64,000 bases of DNA from Caldilineaceae bacterium (GTDB lineage Bacteria; Chloroflexota; Anaerolineae; Caldilineales; Caldilineaceae): assembly GCA_022824025.1 (NCBI GenBank), contig JAJEBF010000042.1:273456-337455 (forward strand), in the 5' to 3' direction. Position numbers and translations under genes: made by a program. Shown here one piece after another: positions 36,322 to 45,853 of the stretch. Every line of letters begins with the position of its first letter. Position 1 is the stretch's first letter. The notes beneath the pieces were generated by a model, which ran no database searches, was not told the origin of the DNA, and was given only the letters and a program-made list of their open reading frames with translations.

Positions 36322-37332
36322 TTGCTTGAAGTCAATGGACTCAAAAAACACTTTCCCCTCACAGCCGGGTTGTTCTCCAAAGTCGTAAGCCACATTAAGG
36401 CTGTTGACGGAGTAGACTTTGCGCTGAAAAAGGGTGAAACACTGGGTCTGGTCGGCGAAAGCGGCTGCGGCAAGACGACCGTGGGCCGTCTCATTATGCG
36501 TCTCTACGAGCCAACGGCGGGAAGCATTCAGTTCCGTCCCCACGGCGAAGAGGGTGAGGACTATGACCTGGCCACGCTCGACAACGCCTCCCTCAGGCCT
36601 GTCCGCTCCCACCTGCAGATGATTTTTCAGGACCCCTATACCTCCCTGAACCCCCGCAAAACACTCCTGGACATCATTGGGGAGCCCTTGCGCCTGAACG
36701 GGATGAGCCGGGGGGCCGAACTGGAGGACCGTGTGGTTGAGATGCTGCGCCTGGTCGGACTCAGGCCGGAGTACATTACCCGCTATCCCCATGCGTTCAG
36801 CGGCGGACAGCGTCAACGCATCGGCATCGCCCGCGCCCTCATACTCAACCCCACTCTGGTCATCGCGGATGAACCGGTCTCGGCGCTTGACGTTTCGGTG
36901 CAGGCGCAGATCCTCAACCTGCTCAAATTTCTGCAGCGCGAACTCGATCTGACTTACCTGTTCATCGCCCACGATCTGGGCGTTGTCAAGCACATCAGCG
37001 ATCGCGTGGCGGTGATGTATGTGGGCAAGCTGGTCGAGCTGGCCGACGCCGATGACCTCTATCGGAAGCCTCTGCATCCATACACTGAGGCCTTGCTCTC
37101 CGCCGTGCATGTCGCCGGGCCTGCGCAAAGCCACCGGGAACGCATCGTCCTCGAGGGAGAAGTGGCCGACCCTTCCAACCCGCCGTCCGGCTGTTACTTT
37201 CATCCTCGATGCCGCTACGCTCAGGACCGCTGCCGCCAGGAGACGCCTGAGCTACAAGGCGTTGCCGAAGGACGCTATGTCGCCTGCCATCTGGCGGACG
37301 AGCTGGACCTCGCAGGGGCAGCCAGCGGCTAG
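36322..37332 (+). CDS. ABC transporter ATP-binding protein, DppF/OppF type
   Basis: Second ATPase of the importer. Walker [15 protein letters not shown]-loop [14 protein letters not shown], signature [15 protein letters not shown], Walker [13 protein letters not shown], and cysteine cluster [14 protein letters not shown] at the end. The start is unusual. TTG 36322 gives [13 protein letters not shown] but has no ribosome site. An ATT at 36292, inside the end of dppD, has AGAGGA 7 bases upstream and would add the ten residues usual for the family. The next gene starts 53 bases later. Confidence 0.92.
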   Translation: MLEVNGLKKHFPLTAGLFSKVVSHIKAVDGVDFALKKGETLGLVGESGCGKTTVGRLIMRLYEPTAGSIQFRPHGEEGEDYDLATLDNASLRPVRSHLQMIFQDPYTSLNPRKTLLDIIGEPLRLNGMSRGAELEDRVVEMLRLVGLRPEYITRYPHAFSGGQRQRIGIARALILNPTLVIADEPVSALDVSVQAQILNLLKFLQRELDLTYLFIAHDLGVVKHISDRVAVMYVGKLVELADADDLYRKPLHPYTEALLSAVHVAGPAQSHRERIVLEGEVADPSNPPSGCYFHPRCRYAQDRCRQETPELQGVAEGRYVACHLADELDLAGAASG

Positions 37333-37385
37333 GCCCATTCGACCGCTGGCCTGACTTCCCAGACATAGACCAGGAGACATACCTG

Positions 37386-38543
37386 ATGAGCGTGCGCCCA
37401 ATCACGACCGGGCCGAAGCATCACTGGTTCGGCTACTACGACAAACTGCAGTTCGACCCTTCCAGCCGCTACGCGCTGGCGATGGAGGTCGACTTCGAAC
37501 ACCGTTCGCCCAATGCAGAGGACGTGATCGGGATCGGGATGATCGACCTGGCCGACGGCGACCGCTGGATTGAGCTGGGAACGACTTCTGCCTGGTGCTG
37601 GCAGCAGGGATGCATGCTCCAGTGGGTGCCCGGCTCCGAAAGCGAAATCATATGGAACGATCGAGAAGGGGATCACTTCGTCTGCCACATCCTGGATGTT
37701 CATACCGGGAATAAGCGCACCATCGGCTATCCCGTCTATACGCTTTCGCCCGACGGCCGCACTGCCATCGGCGCCGACTTTCGCCGGATCAACCACATGC
37801 GGCCCGGATACGGCTACGCCGGCATCTCCGACCCCAATTTCGATCAGCTGGCGCCGGACAGTTCCGGCATCTATACCGTTGACCTGAGGACCGGCCAGGC
37901 ATCCCACATCGTCTCCATCGCCCAGGTGGCCGCCATCCCCTATCCCCACATGGACATCAGCGGCGCAAAGCACTATTTTAACCACTTGCTCTTCAATACC
38001 GACGGCTCGCGCTTTATCTTTTTGCACCGTTGGCGCTTTGGCGACGCAGGATTCCAAACGCGCATGATGACTGCCGCCAAGGACGGGTCCGAAGTCTACG
38101 CGGTAGACCAGTACGGTCATACATCCCACTTCATCTGGCGCGATCCTGAAACGATTCTTGCCTGGGCCAGGCATCCTTCACACGGAGACGCGTTTTATCT
38201 GTACCGGGACAGGACGCAGGAGGTCGAGGTGATCGGCAAGGGCGTGATGAAACTGAACGGTCACTGCACCTATCTTGCCGACAGGAACTGGATCCTGAAT
38301 GACACCTACCCGGTCGCCAAAGCTGGGGGCAGGGTTCAGGAGCTGTATCTGTACAACGTGGAGAGCGGCCAGCGCTGCGAGCTGGGAGAATTTGCGGCGT
38401 TTCCGGAGTACGCCGGAGAGTGGCGGTGCGACCTGCATCCGCGGTCTAACGCCGATGGGTCGCTGATCACGGTCGATTCAGCCCACGGAGGGAACGGTCG
38501 GCAGGTCTATCTGATGGATATTGCCGCTGAAAGGGCGTCTTAG
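37386..38543 (+). CDS. TolB-like beta-propeller protein of unknown function (paralogue 2)
   Basis: 385-residue paralogue of the protein at 25171. It starts MSVRPITTGPKHHWFGYYDK, shares GCMLQWVPGSESEIIWNDRE, VYTLSPDGRTAIGADF, GHTSHFIWRDPETILAWA and the closing LNGHCTYLADRNWILNDTYP; the C-terminus (GRQVYLMDIAAERAS) is normal here. No signal peptide, so it is cytoplasmic. It lies 53 bases behind dppF on the same strand and probably belongs to the transporter operon. The strongly kept His, Trp and Asp residues suggest an enzyme, possibly acting on the imported compound; this is inference. Confidence 0.75.
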   Translation: MSVRPITTGPKHHWFGYYDKLQFDPSSRYALAMEVDFEHRSPNAEDVIGIGMIDLADGDRWIELGTTSAWCWQQGCMLQWVPGSESEIIWNDREGDHFVCHILDVHTGNKRTIGYPVYTLSPDGRTAIGADFRRINHMRPGYGYAGISDPNFDQLAPDSSGIYTVDLRTGQASHIVSIAQVAAIPYPHMDISGAKHYFNHLLFNTDGSRFIFLHRWRFGDAGFQTRMMTAAKDGSEVYAVDQYGHTSHFIWRDPETILAWARHPSHGDAFYLYRDRTQEVEVIGKGVMKLNGHCTYLADRNWILNDTYPVAKAGGRVQELYLYNVESGQRCELGEFAAFPEYAGEWRCDLHPRSNADGSLITVDSAHGGNGRQVYLMDIAAERAS

Positions 38544-38595
38544 GGGAACCGAAGAAGGGGCGCCGGCGCCGGGCGCGAGAAGAGAACGGGGAGAG

Positions 38596-39129
38596 CTAGC
38601 TCCAGGTATAGGCTCCCTTTTCGTCCTGGGGCAATGAATCGAAACTCTGCATCGCCTGACCTCGCGCCGGCGACAAACCTGCCCGGTTGGCGATCTCTTC
38701 GGCCAGGCCGGAAATGTAGGGAAGGTCCTCACGAAACAGGACGGTCGAGTCTTCGGGTGTGTAGTGAACATGCAGATCTGCGTCACCCTCGCTCGCCTCT
38801 GTTCTGCGCACGATCACGTCCAGGCGGGTTATGTGCCCCCAATCCCACTTGCGGTTAAGCGCCCAGAATCGCAGCGGACTGTTGATCACCAGTCCGTCGT
38901 CGGACACTTCGTAGACTGTTCCCAGATCGATGACATGGCCATAGAGGAGCAGCGCCCCCCAGATCAGAAACGTCCACGCGATGGCCTCCACAAAGAAGAG
39001 GCGGTCGATTCCCATGGTGAAGGTTAGCGTTCCGGCAATCAACAAAGCGGCCGCCGAGACCATCGACTTTGGCCGGCCTTTGAATTTCAGCGATTCCCGG
39101 GTTTCGTCTGCCTGAAGCGTTTCGGCCAT
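38596..39129 (-). CDS. Membrane protein with PH-like (bPH) domain
   Basis: 177 residues. Two hydrophobic helices near residues 25-65 (MVSAAALLIAGTLTF, AIAWTFLIWGALLLYGHVI) are followed by YEVSDDGLVINSPLRFW and WDWGHITRLDVIVRR, the usual start of a bacterial PH-like (DUF304/PH_6-type) domain in the cytoplasm. Function unknown; such proteins sit in envelope stress or membrane-organising systems. It is 212 bases behind the STAND-type gene and convergent with the beta-propeller gene. Confidence 0.6.
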   Translation of the reverse strand: MAETLQADETRESLKFKGRPKSMVSAAALLIAGTLTFTMGIDRLFFVEAIAWTFLIWGALLLYGHVIDLGTVYEVSDDGLVINSPLRFWALNRKWDWGHITRLDVIVRRTEASEGDADLHVHYTPEDSTVLFREDLPYISGLAEEIANRAGLSPARGQAMQSFDSLPQDEKGAYTWS

Positions 39130-39341
39130 AGCGCTGTCCTACCTTGAATTCCTGGATGCGACCTGTTTCCCATCGCTTTGAAAGCAAATGCCCCACGGCC
39201 CCTGCCAGGGCCGCGATCGACGAACTGCTCATAGTATAGACCGAAGGACTGAACCGACAAAATTCATGCGTTGCTGGCGACTTCCGCCGCGTGCAGGTAG
39301 GTCCCCTGTTCGTTTACCGAAAGGCGTCGGAAAGGGCCCGG

Positions 39342-40709
39342 TCATTCCGTTACCAAGCGGTACCCGCGGCCCCGCGCGGTGACAATGTAAACCGGATTGG
39401 CGGGTTCCGGCTCCACTTTGTGGCGCAACCGGCTGATCAGTTTCTCAATGCGGGCATCGTCAACCTCCAGCAGATGCTCGTCCCCCCAAACACCATCGAC
39501 GATTTCATACTTGTCCACAATTCTGTTTCTGTTTTCGTATAGCAGGCTAACAAGCCGGTATTCCAGCGCGGTAAGGCTGATCTGACGGCCGCCAATCGTT
39601 ACGTCCCCGCTCACCCCGTCCACCGAGATTCCTTGATCAGTGAACGCCTTCGCCTGATGCGCCGAAACATATTCTGCGAAGAGGCGGCAGAAAAGGCGCA
39701 ACTCTTCCCGTTCCTGAACAAGGATGTGATGTTTCAACAGTTGGGACACGATGGCGGAATCCGGTTCAAGTCCGGTGAAGAGAATACGCAGATTCTCTTG
39801 CTGGACGGTTGAGCAGCTATTCCAGATCTTCTCCCCCTCAATCTTTAGAGTCGAGTCCTGGCGGAACTGTTCTATCAGGCCGCGGTGAAAGACAAACCGC
39901 TCCTGCCCGCTCCCGACCTGGCGCCCCGCCGCCGCGGCTGCCTGGTCCATTATTCGTCTGACGCCCGCCAGATATCCGGGATGGCCGCCGGTCCACTGGT
40001 AAACGAAGTCGATATCCTCGGCGTGCGGGACGGTACCGCCTGAAGCGGCGAGAACACGCAAATAGCGTTCCACGTCATGGCGGGGTAGGGGGGCAAGATG
40101 CCAGGGATGATGGGTGAAGAGTTCGCCGAATTCGCCGCTGTGGTCGCCGGGCCGCAGCGCCGCAAGCGGCCTGACAGTTGCGGTCACAAAGACGAGCCGG
40201 CTGCCATGGCGGTCCTTCTTGGCGCGCAAATTGAGGAAGACCCGCGTGTCGATCCGCTGAAAAGGTTCGTCGAACTCGTCGAAGAGCAGGATCAAATTGT
40301 GCTCGGTCTCTTGCAGCGCGGCGGTTAACCCGTTGCTGAAGCTCAAAGGCACCTGAAAAACGTTTGCCGGGGCAACCAGGCCCTCGTATGCGCTCTGCAA
40401 GGCCTGGTTTCCCGCCAAAACCGGGCCACTCTCCTGCAAGCAACGCAGCACGAGCTCATAGAAGCCCTGCTCGGTCATCTCCAACATGCGGTTGCAGTCG
40501 ATATACACAGGCAGATACGCGCTGCCCTCCTCTCCCAGCTGCTGCAACCAGACATCCGCACGGGAAAGGACCCGCATCAGGGAGGACTTGCCCACGTTGC
40601 TGAACCCGGTAACCTCTACGCAGTGAGAGCCCCTGAGCAATTGGATGAGTGGACCGACGTCGTTCTGTCTCACCGAGCTTCCATCCGATTGATGCAACGT
40701 CGCCAACAT
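39342..40709 (-). CDS. STAND-type ATPase with C-terminal OmpR-like winged helix
   Basis: 455 residues. The N-terminal AAA/STAND NTPase has Walker A GFSNVGKSS (35-43), Walker B LILLFDEFDEP and a sensor-like strand RLVFVTATVRPLAAL. A helical region follows, then from about residue 365 a winged-helix DNA-binding domain of the OmpR/PhoB class (ISLTALEYRLVSLLYEN, DARIEKLISRLRHKVEPEP, VTARGRGYRLV). The usual order in SARP or MalT-like regulators is different: here the DNA-binding part is at the end and there is no receiver domain. ATG 40709 has GGAGG 4 bases upstream. It follows the MutL-like gene by 84 bases and may regulate that cluster. Confidence 0.82.
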   Translation of the reverse strand: MLATLHQSDGSSVRQNDVGPLIQLLRGSHCVEVTGFSNVGKSSLMRVLSRADVWLQQLGEEGSAYLPVYIDCNRMLEMTEQGFYELVLRCLQESGPVLAGNQALQSAYEGLVAPANVFQVPLSFSNGLTAALQETEHNLILLFDEFDEPFQRIDTRVFLNLRAKKDRHGSRLVFVTATVRPLAALRPGDHSGEFGELFTHHPWHLAPLPRHDVERYLRVLAASGGTVPHAEDIDFVYQWTGGHPGYLAGVRRIMDQAAAAAGRQVGSGQERFVFHRGLIEQFRQDSTLKIEGEKIWNSCSTVQQENLRILFTGLEPDSAIVSQLLKHHILVQEREELRLFCRLFAEYVSAHQAKAFTDQGISVDGVSGDVTIGGRQISLTALEYRLVSLLYENRNRIVDKYEIVDGVWGDEHLLEVDDARIEKLISRLRHKVEPEPANPVYIVTARGRGYRLVTE

Positions 40710-40793
40710 AGGACCTCCAGTTGACACCCATTCCTGGTCAGGAAGATACAACGAGAACGGGCCTCTACATTTTCAACAAACCGATTCGCTGCG

Positions 40794-42092
40794 TCAAGCA
40801 GCGGGAAACTCCTGATTGTTCTCTTCAAGTATATCTGCCGCCAACACCTGCAACGCCGCTTCCGGCGCGGACTGGCCGATTCCGGCCACAACAGGCACAA
40901 GCCCCAATGGGTCCCACCAATAGGGGGGCATCGTCGACGCGCGTGAGGAACCTGGGGCTTTGGCCGGCCGGGACGGGCGCGGCCAGCCCGGCGGCCACTT
41001 GCCGCTCACCAGGCGGATGGCGGGCCACTCCGATAAGGCATTGGGGCGTTCGCCGGGCCGCACACAACTGATGCACAGGCTGCCGCCTCCCTGCTCCGAC
41101 GCCTCTTGCGCCCAGACGTGCAGCCATCGATCCCCGCCAGCATACAACCCGTGCAGCTCCGGCAGTCGTTGCCGCCGCATCCAAAGGCGGACCCCCTGGG
41201 CAAAGGCCCACTGCGTACTGGACAGGGTCAAGGGAGGGTCGAGCCACTCTGCCAGCCTCCGCATCGCCGGCAGGTCTACGGATTTCTGCCAGTGCAGCTG
41301 CGCCAACACACTGTGCAACGAGGCTGCGCCTCCGTTTCCGGGAGCAGCCAGCACGTTGTCCGCGGCCAGCGCAGCGCTTCCACCGGAGAGCTGCCGCCAA
41401 TGAGCCAGCACCGGTTCGGCCGAGGCGCGATTGCCTGCATAGCAGAACAGCGGCCTGTCTTCAGCTGACAACAGGGACGCGGCCTCGATGACGCGGCGGC
41501 TCAGCGCCAGCACCTGTTCCTGAATGCGCCAGCCGATCTGTTCGTAACCCCCGACGACCAGGATGACCTCCGGGCGCAGGAGCCGCAGTTCCTTTGCCAG
41601 CGCGTTCGCGCTGTGATAGGGGCTGGGCAGATAGGTAGCGACGGGATTGCACAGCGCCCCGGCAAGCGCAGCCTCGGCGGCGGCGAGGCTGCCGCCTCCG
41701 GAAAGCCCGGTCAGCCACACCCGCAAAGGAGGCTGCAGATCAGCGACCACGACCGTCTGACCAACCCCTTCCCCTGCAGCAGGGCTGGATGCGTTTGCGT
41801 AGGGCCTGTCCTTTTGCCTATCCCAGAGCGTGATGCTGAACTGACTTTCCAGCCGGTTGACTGCCTGGACCAGTGCGTCGGCGCATCTTTCCGGGCCGGC
41901 CTGCTCAGAGAGCTCTACGGTCTGCCAGGCTACCATGCGGTAAATCCCTTCCACGGGCTCAATCAGGACGGCGACGGCGCGTTGCGGCTCGGCGGCCAGC
42001 GCCAGAATGGTCTGCGGCGCGAAATCGGCCAGGCGAGGCGAGTGGCTTGCCGGCGCCTGGAGTGGCCGCGGCTGACCGTGCAACCGGGTCAC
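40794..42092 (-). CDS. MutL-like (glutamate mutase L-like) ASKHA-fold protein
   Basis: 432 residues. The middle part (TYLPSPYHSANALAKELRLL, RPEVILVVGGYEQIGWRIQE, PLFCYAGNRASAEPVL) follows the pattern of MutL/GlmL proteins, whose phosphate-binding strand is normally PDIILLAGGTDGG; here it is GGYEQIG, so nucleotide binding is altered. MutL proteins normally partner adenosylcobalamin mutases, but no mutS/mutE-like or cobalamin gene is near. The GTG start at 42092 overlaps the stop of the gene before (GTGA), which decides it against the longer frame reaching 42263. The C-terminal 60 residues are Pro/Trp-rich with no known domain. Confidence 0.6.
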   Translation of the reverse strand: MTRLHGQPRPLQAPASHSPRLADFAPQTILALAAEPQRAVAVLIEPVEGIYRMVAWQTVELSEQAGPERCADALVQAVNRLESQFSITLWDRQKDRPYANASSPAAGEGVGQTVVVADLQPPLRVWLTGLSGGGSLAAAEAALAGALCNPVATYLPSPYHSANALAKELRLLRPEVILVVGGYEQIGWRIQEQVLALSRRVIEAASLLSAEDRPLFCYAGNRASAEPVLAHWRQLSGGSAALAADNVLAAPGNGGAASLHSVLAQLHWQKSVDLPAMRRLAEWLDPPLTLSSTQWAFAQGVRLWMRRQRLPELHGLYAGGDRWLHVWAQEASEQGGGSLCISCVRPGERPNALSEWPAIRLVSGKWPPGWPRPSRPAKAPGSSRASTMPPYWWDPLGLVPVVAGIGQSAPEAALQVLAADILEENNQEFPAA

Positions 42093-42979
42093 GAGCCCGC
42101 TCCTCGCACAGCCGCCCAGATGAGCTGCCAGAGTTCGCTGCGAGGTACCTCGAAGAGAAAGTAGTCCAGGCGCGCCAGCGCCAGCGAGAAGCGGGCCAAC
42201 GCCAGGCGTGCGAACAGGATGCCCGCCGCGAGCCACAGAGCACGGCGGCCAATGCCTTCCCAAACACGAAGCGGGGAATAGAGAAGCATCCGGTAGCGAG
42301 GGGCTCGGCCCTGGCCGGAGACTTCCGATGTAGGTATGTCAGATGAGGGCTGCAGCGCGGGGGCATCACGGCTTCCGCCGACTTCGCGGCCAAACTGCAA
42401 ATGTATCAGAACGCCCCCAGTAATCACCAGGGTAATCAATCTGACCAACCAAGTCGCCTGTGCCGCCGCAGGCAGCCCACCGCCAGCTGTTGAAACCTCT
42501 GCCTGCGGAGGCAGCGCGGCGGCGGTCAGTTGGGGCAAAAGCGTTCCCTGCACAGCGCCGCTTACCCCGACACCCAGCCCGACGCCAATCAGGATCGCGG
42601 CAGGAACCGCGGCCAGAATGCGCAGGATGTACCGGCCGCCAAGACCGCTTGGAGGCTGGCGGAGAAGCTCTGCCCCGCCGCCCCACATCAGGAGACCCAG
42701 GATAAGCGGCAACCAACGATGCAGCAGCGCCGACTCCGGTACCGAGAGCCATACCATCGGGTCCGCCAGAAGGGGCGCGAAAAGCCTGGGCCAGAGAACA
42801 TTGCCCCAGACGAGAACGGCCGTATACCCCAGGCCCGCCCCGACCAGAATATACTGGCCCAAACGGGCAAGGAAATTATCACGGATCAAATAGCTGCCGA
42901 TCGCCAGTGAAATGACGAGGCCGAGAACCAGTCCGGCATCCTGCATAAGACCGGGCAGGCCGCTGCTGAACGGATTCAC
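42089..42979 (-). CDS. Polytopic membrane protein of unknown function
   Basis: 296 residues with about six hydrophobic helices (for example AGLVLGLVISLAIGSYLI, YILVGAGLGYTAVLVWG, YILRILAAVPAAILIGVG). A polar loop near residues 205-230 and a hydrophobic C-terminal part (RRALWLAAGILFARLAL) follow. I recognise no domain. GTG 42979 overlaps the zinc-ribbon gene's stop, and its own stop overlaps the MutL-like start, both as GTGA, so the three are translationally coupled. Confidence 0.7.
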   Translation of the reverse strand: MNPFSSGLPGLMQDAGLVLGLVISLAIGSYLIRDNFLARLGQYILVGAGLGYTAVLVWGNVLWPRLFAPLLADPMVWLSVPESALLHRWLPLILGLLMWGGGAELLRQPPSGLGGRYILRILAAVPAAILIGVGLGVGVSGAVQGTLLPQLTAAALPPQAEVSTAGGGLPAAAQATWLVRLITLVITGGVLIHLQFGREVGGSRDAPALQPSSDIPTSEVSGQGRAPRYRMLLYSPLRVWEGIGRRALWLAAGILFARLALARFSLALARLDYFLFEVPRSELWQLIWAAVRGAGS

Positions 42980-44394
42980 GGCATCCTCCGTTCAGTCAGG
43001 CCGACCAGGTTGCCGAGCAGGATGGCGGCGATCAGAATGCCGATTCCCCAATTGAGGCCGCCGCGCAGCCGCGACGACCGGGCCTGTTCCGCAACGCTTC
43101 GGGTCCGTTCAGAACGCTGAATGTAGGCGCCGCCGCCGTCCCAGCCGCTCACGAGGCCGGCCAGTTGCCCGCTGTCCAAGTAGGGGCGCAAGGAAGGGTC
43201 GGCCACCGCGCTCGTTACCGCCACGACAGGGGCTCCGTGATATGGCTGAACCTGCTCCAGCCAGCGGCGCACATCCTCTGACGCGGCCGCAACGACCAGG
43301 GATAGCGCGGGTCCTGAGTCGGCCAGCCCGGCAATGTCGAAACGGTCGCGGAGGCCAACCCAGCGGGGATCGACCGGCAGGGCCTGGGCCGGCGCCGCGC
43401 CCAAGAGCGGCAGGGAGGCGGCGCCGCCGGGAAGAAAGCCTCCCTCAATTGCCTGGTTGGCGGAAATCTGGGCGCGCGACGGCCTGCGCAGGGTATCTTC
43501 TGCCCGGGCGATGACCCGCCTCGCCGCGGCCGGCCCGCCCGGTAGCTGGCTAATCACGATCAGCTTCGCCTCCTTGCGCAGGAGATGCTCGACCACAGGC
43601 TGCGCGACGAAATCCATTTCACCCGCCGTTGCAGGGTCGTAAGCCCAGTTCACCAGGACGAGACTGTTCGGGGCAAGCGACTCGAGTTGCTGGTGGGCCA
43701 GTTCCAGGCCTGGCAGGGCGTGCTGGCCTGGTCCGCGGCGGGTTGGCTCCGCGCCCCAAAGCAGCGCGCCGACCAGCCCGATGAATAGGACTGCTTCGAG
43801 CCAGGGCCGCCTTGGCAGGCGGCTTATCCCCTCTGTTTGGGCGCGGTCTTCGGGCGGCTCCTCCAGTCGGCCGGCGGCCTCCTGCGGCAGCTCCTCGGTG
43901 AAGAGCTGCCGCAGCTGCCTTCGCTCCTCTTCGTCGAGCGTCAGGTCGCCGGACAGCGTCGGCGGCCGGTTGGACACCGGGTCTGGATTCGCGGCGGAGG
44001 CGGGCGTAAATGCCTGTGTATCGGCAAGGTCGAGCAGGCCCGTCAGGCCGCCCAGCAGGGGTTCCGGCTCGTCGTTGTCGGCCTCGGTTTCCTGCACACC
44101 TGCTGCTTGGGGCTTCTCAGCCTCCTGGGCGTCCTCTTCTCCTACATCCTGGGGCCACGTACGTGCATTGATTGGCTCCCGCGGCCGGTTTGGCGGGCTT
44201 ACGGCCCGCTTCTCTTCCTCTGGGCCGGGCGGTTTATCCACCTTGTCTTCCGCCGATACACTCGACCTGTCCGCTGGTAGGTCATCAGGCTCTTCCGGAG
44301 GTTGACGGCGCGCAAGGGCCGTTCCGCAATGGCCGCAGAACGCGGCGTCAAACGGGTTGCTATATCCACAGTGCGGGCAGTCGGACGTCGCCAT
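42976..44394 (-). CDS. Zinc-ribbon, membrane-anchored protein of unknown function
   Basis: 472 residues. Residues 1-30 form a zinc ribbon (CPHCGYSNPFDAAFCGHC). A long acidic, low-complexity linker (to about 190) leads to one hydrophobic helix (WLEAVLFIGLVGALLWG). A folded domain follows with SLVLVNWAYDPATAGEMDF, KLIVISQLPGG and GPALSLVVAAASEDVRRWLEQV, and a last helix (WGIGILIAAILLGNLVGL) ends the protein, so the domain lies between two membrane segments, probably outside. ATG 44394 is chosen over TTG 44412 because GGAGAAGG stands 8 bases upstream. Unknown role; central gene of the cluster. Confidence 0.7.
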   Translation of the reverse strand: MATSDCPHCGYSNPFDAAFCGHCGTALARRQPPEEPDDLPADRSSVSAEDKVDKPPGPEEEKRAVSPPNRPREPINARTWPQDVGEEDAQEAEKPQAAGVQETEADNDEPEPLLGGLTGLLDLADTQAFTPASAANPDPVSNRPPTLSGDLTLDEEERRQLRQLFTEELPQEAAGRLEEPPEDRAQTEGISRLPRRPWLEAVLFIGLVGALLWGAEPTRRGPGQHALPGLELAHQQLESLAPNSLVLVNWAYDPATAGEMDFVAQPVVEHLLRKEAKLIVISQLPGGPAAARRVIARAEDTLRRPSRAQISANQAIEGGFLPGGAASLPLLGAAPAQALPVDPRWVGLRDRFDIAGLADSGPALSLVVAAASEDVRRWLEQVQPYHGAPVVAVTSAVADPSLRPYLDSGQLAGLVSGWDGGGAYIQRSERTRSVAEQARSSRLRGGLNWGIGILIAAILLGNLVGLTERRMP

Positions 44395-44596
44395 CGGCGC
44401 GGCCTTCTCCAAATCAGATTTCTACGCGAGAACATCTCTGGCGGCCGCATATCTTCGCAGCCGCAGCCGTCCGTCAGCGCTTGCTTCGCTCTGGCCCATT
44501 CGCAAACCGCAGGTATTCGGGAATGCTCAATTCAGCTCCCGGCCCTGACTTCCCGGCCGCCTTCTCCTGCCCCGCTGTGGGCACAGCGGCAGGCGA

Positions 44597-45226
44597 CTAT
44601 TTCGCGCCGCTCATGATTAAACGGAGGCTGATGAACAGGACCCCCAGCGCGCCGCCGAGGAGCACACCCCGCATCGCGGCCATCACCGGCCAGTTGAGAA
44701 GCCAGTCGAGCAGCCCGACCAGCGCCGCGGGCACGAGCCGATAGAAGAATGGCGTCTGCACCAGAAGCATCAGCAGGGCGCCGGCCAGGATCCACAGCCC
44801 GCCGGGCCTGTTAAATCGCAGAAAGCGGTAGGCTGCGCCCAGAAGAAAGAAGCCGGTCAGGGCGTAGAGGGTTGCCTGCCCAGGGGCGATCACTGCGTCG
44901 AAGACCCACTCAGCCAGCGGGGCAGCTGAGCCTCCTGGCGAGGATACACCAGCGCCGAAGACAAGAGCGAATACGATCAGGAGAAGGAGACTGAATCCCC
45001 ACTCCCGCTGGCCGCGCTGGACCCTGACAAAGTGGTGCCAAATTGCGTTGGCTATGCCCAGCAGGAGAGCGAAACCACCCAACAGAAGCGCCCAGCCATA
45101 GAGCGTAGCCGCAGCCGCGGGCGGCGCGAACGCCAGGCCGAATCGAACCGAGATAACCAGCAACGCGCACGCCGCGGCGACAAGAAGACCGATTCGATTC
45201 TGCCAGTTCGATCGAGAAGAAAACAC
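44597..45226 (-). CDS. Six-helix membrane protein of unknown function
   Basis: 209 residues, almost all hydrophobic, with about six helices (LLVAAACALLVISVRFGLAF, LYGWALLLGGFALLLGIA, FSLLLLIVFALVFGAG, TLYALTGFFLLGAAYRF and two more). Short charged loops, no motif I know. ATG 45226 is 7 bases from the preceding stop; 203 bases without a gene follow before the zinc-ribbon gene start at 44394. Confidence 0.7.
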   Translation of the reverse strand: MFSSRSNWQNRIGLLVAAACALLVISVRFGLAFAPPAAAATLYGWALLLGGFALLLGIANAIWHHFVRVQRGQREWGFSLLLLIVFALVFGAGVSSPGGSAAPLAEWVFDAVIAPGQATLYALTGFFLLGAAYRFLRFNRPGGLWILAGALLMLLVQTPFFYRLVPAALVGLLDWLLNWPVMAAMRGVLLGGALGVLFISLRLIMSGAK

Positions 45227-45232
45227 CGTCGG

Positions 45233-45853
45233 TTATCCAAAGAATGCAGCGAGTAGGAGACCCAGGGCGAGCGCGATGCTTGCCCAGCGCTCTCCTCTTT
45301 GTATCCACGAGTTTGGCAGCGGGGGCAAATGCTCCGGTACAGGATCGGGCGCGACGGCTGCCGGCAACACCTCGAACTCGGCCCCCTCGACACCGGGCGA
45401 TGAAGACGGGATTCGAGACCAATCCAGGCCCGCCGGCGCCGCGGCTCGGTCTCTGGGTTGTTCCGCCAGGTTCAAAGCGGCGGCATAGAGAGCGCTGTCG
45501 GCGCCAGCGTACAGGACCGTACGTTCGGCATTGTCGAAGACGAGGGTCTGGCCCTGCCACCCCTCAGAGTTGGTGACGGCGCCGGCGGAAAAGCCTTTCT
45601 CGCCTGCGGAGGGCCGCCAAACGAACATCGCGCACAGCCAGAGCCAGCTTTCGCCGCCGGCAACGACTACTGGGTGCCGCAAGCCCAGGTTTTGGCGGGC
45701 CATGCGGTCTAGCGCAAGCAAGTTCAGCAAGCCGCTTCGATAGAAGGAACCGAGGCCCAGGGCAAACACAGGCGTTTCCCCAATCTCGTTGGCCGTGTCG
45801 GTCATCCGTCGCCAGGCGTCTGCCAGCTGCGCCGGGTCCGCGTCGTAGGTCAC
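45233..45853 (-). CDS. C-terminally anchored protein of unknown function
   Basis: 206 residues. The first 140 look like a soluble alpha/beta domain (ALGLGSFYRSGLLNLLALDR, HPVVVAGGESWLWLC, TLVFDNAERTVLYAG); a Pro-rich linker and one hydrophobic helix (WASIALALGLLLAAFFG) end it, so it is a tail-anchored protein. VVVAGGESWLW recalls proteins annotated DUF6754 in Anaerolineae, but I cannot confirm this. GTG 45853 overlaps the stop of the gene before (GTGA). Confidence 0.65.
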   Translation of the reverse strand: MTYDADPAQLADAWRRMTDTANEIGETPVFALGLGSFYRSGLLNLLALDRMARQNLGLRHPVVVAGGESWLWLCAMFVWRPSAGEKGFSAGAVTNSEGWQGQTLVFDNAERTVLYAGADSALYAAALNLAEQPRDRAAAPAGLDWSRIPSSSPGVEGAEFEVLPAAVAPDPVPEHLPPLPNSWIQRGERWASIALALGLLLAAFFG

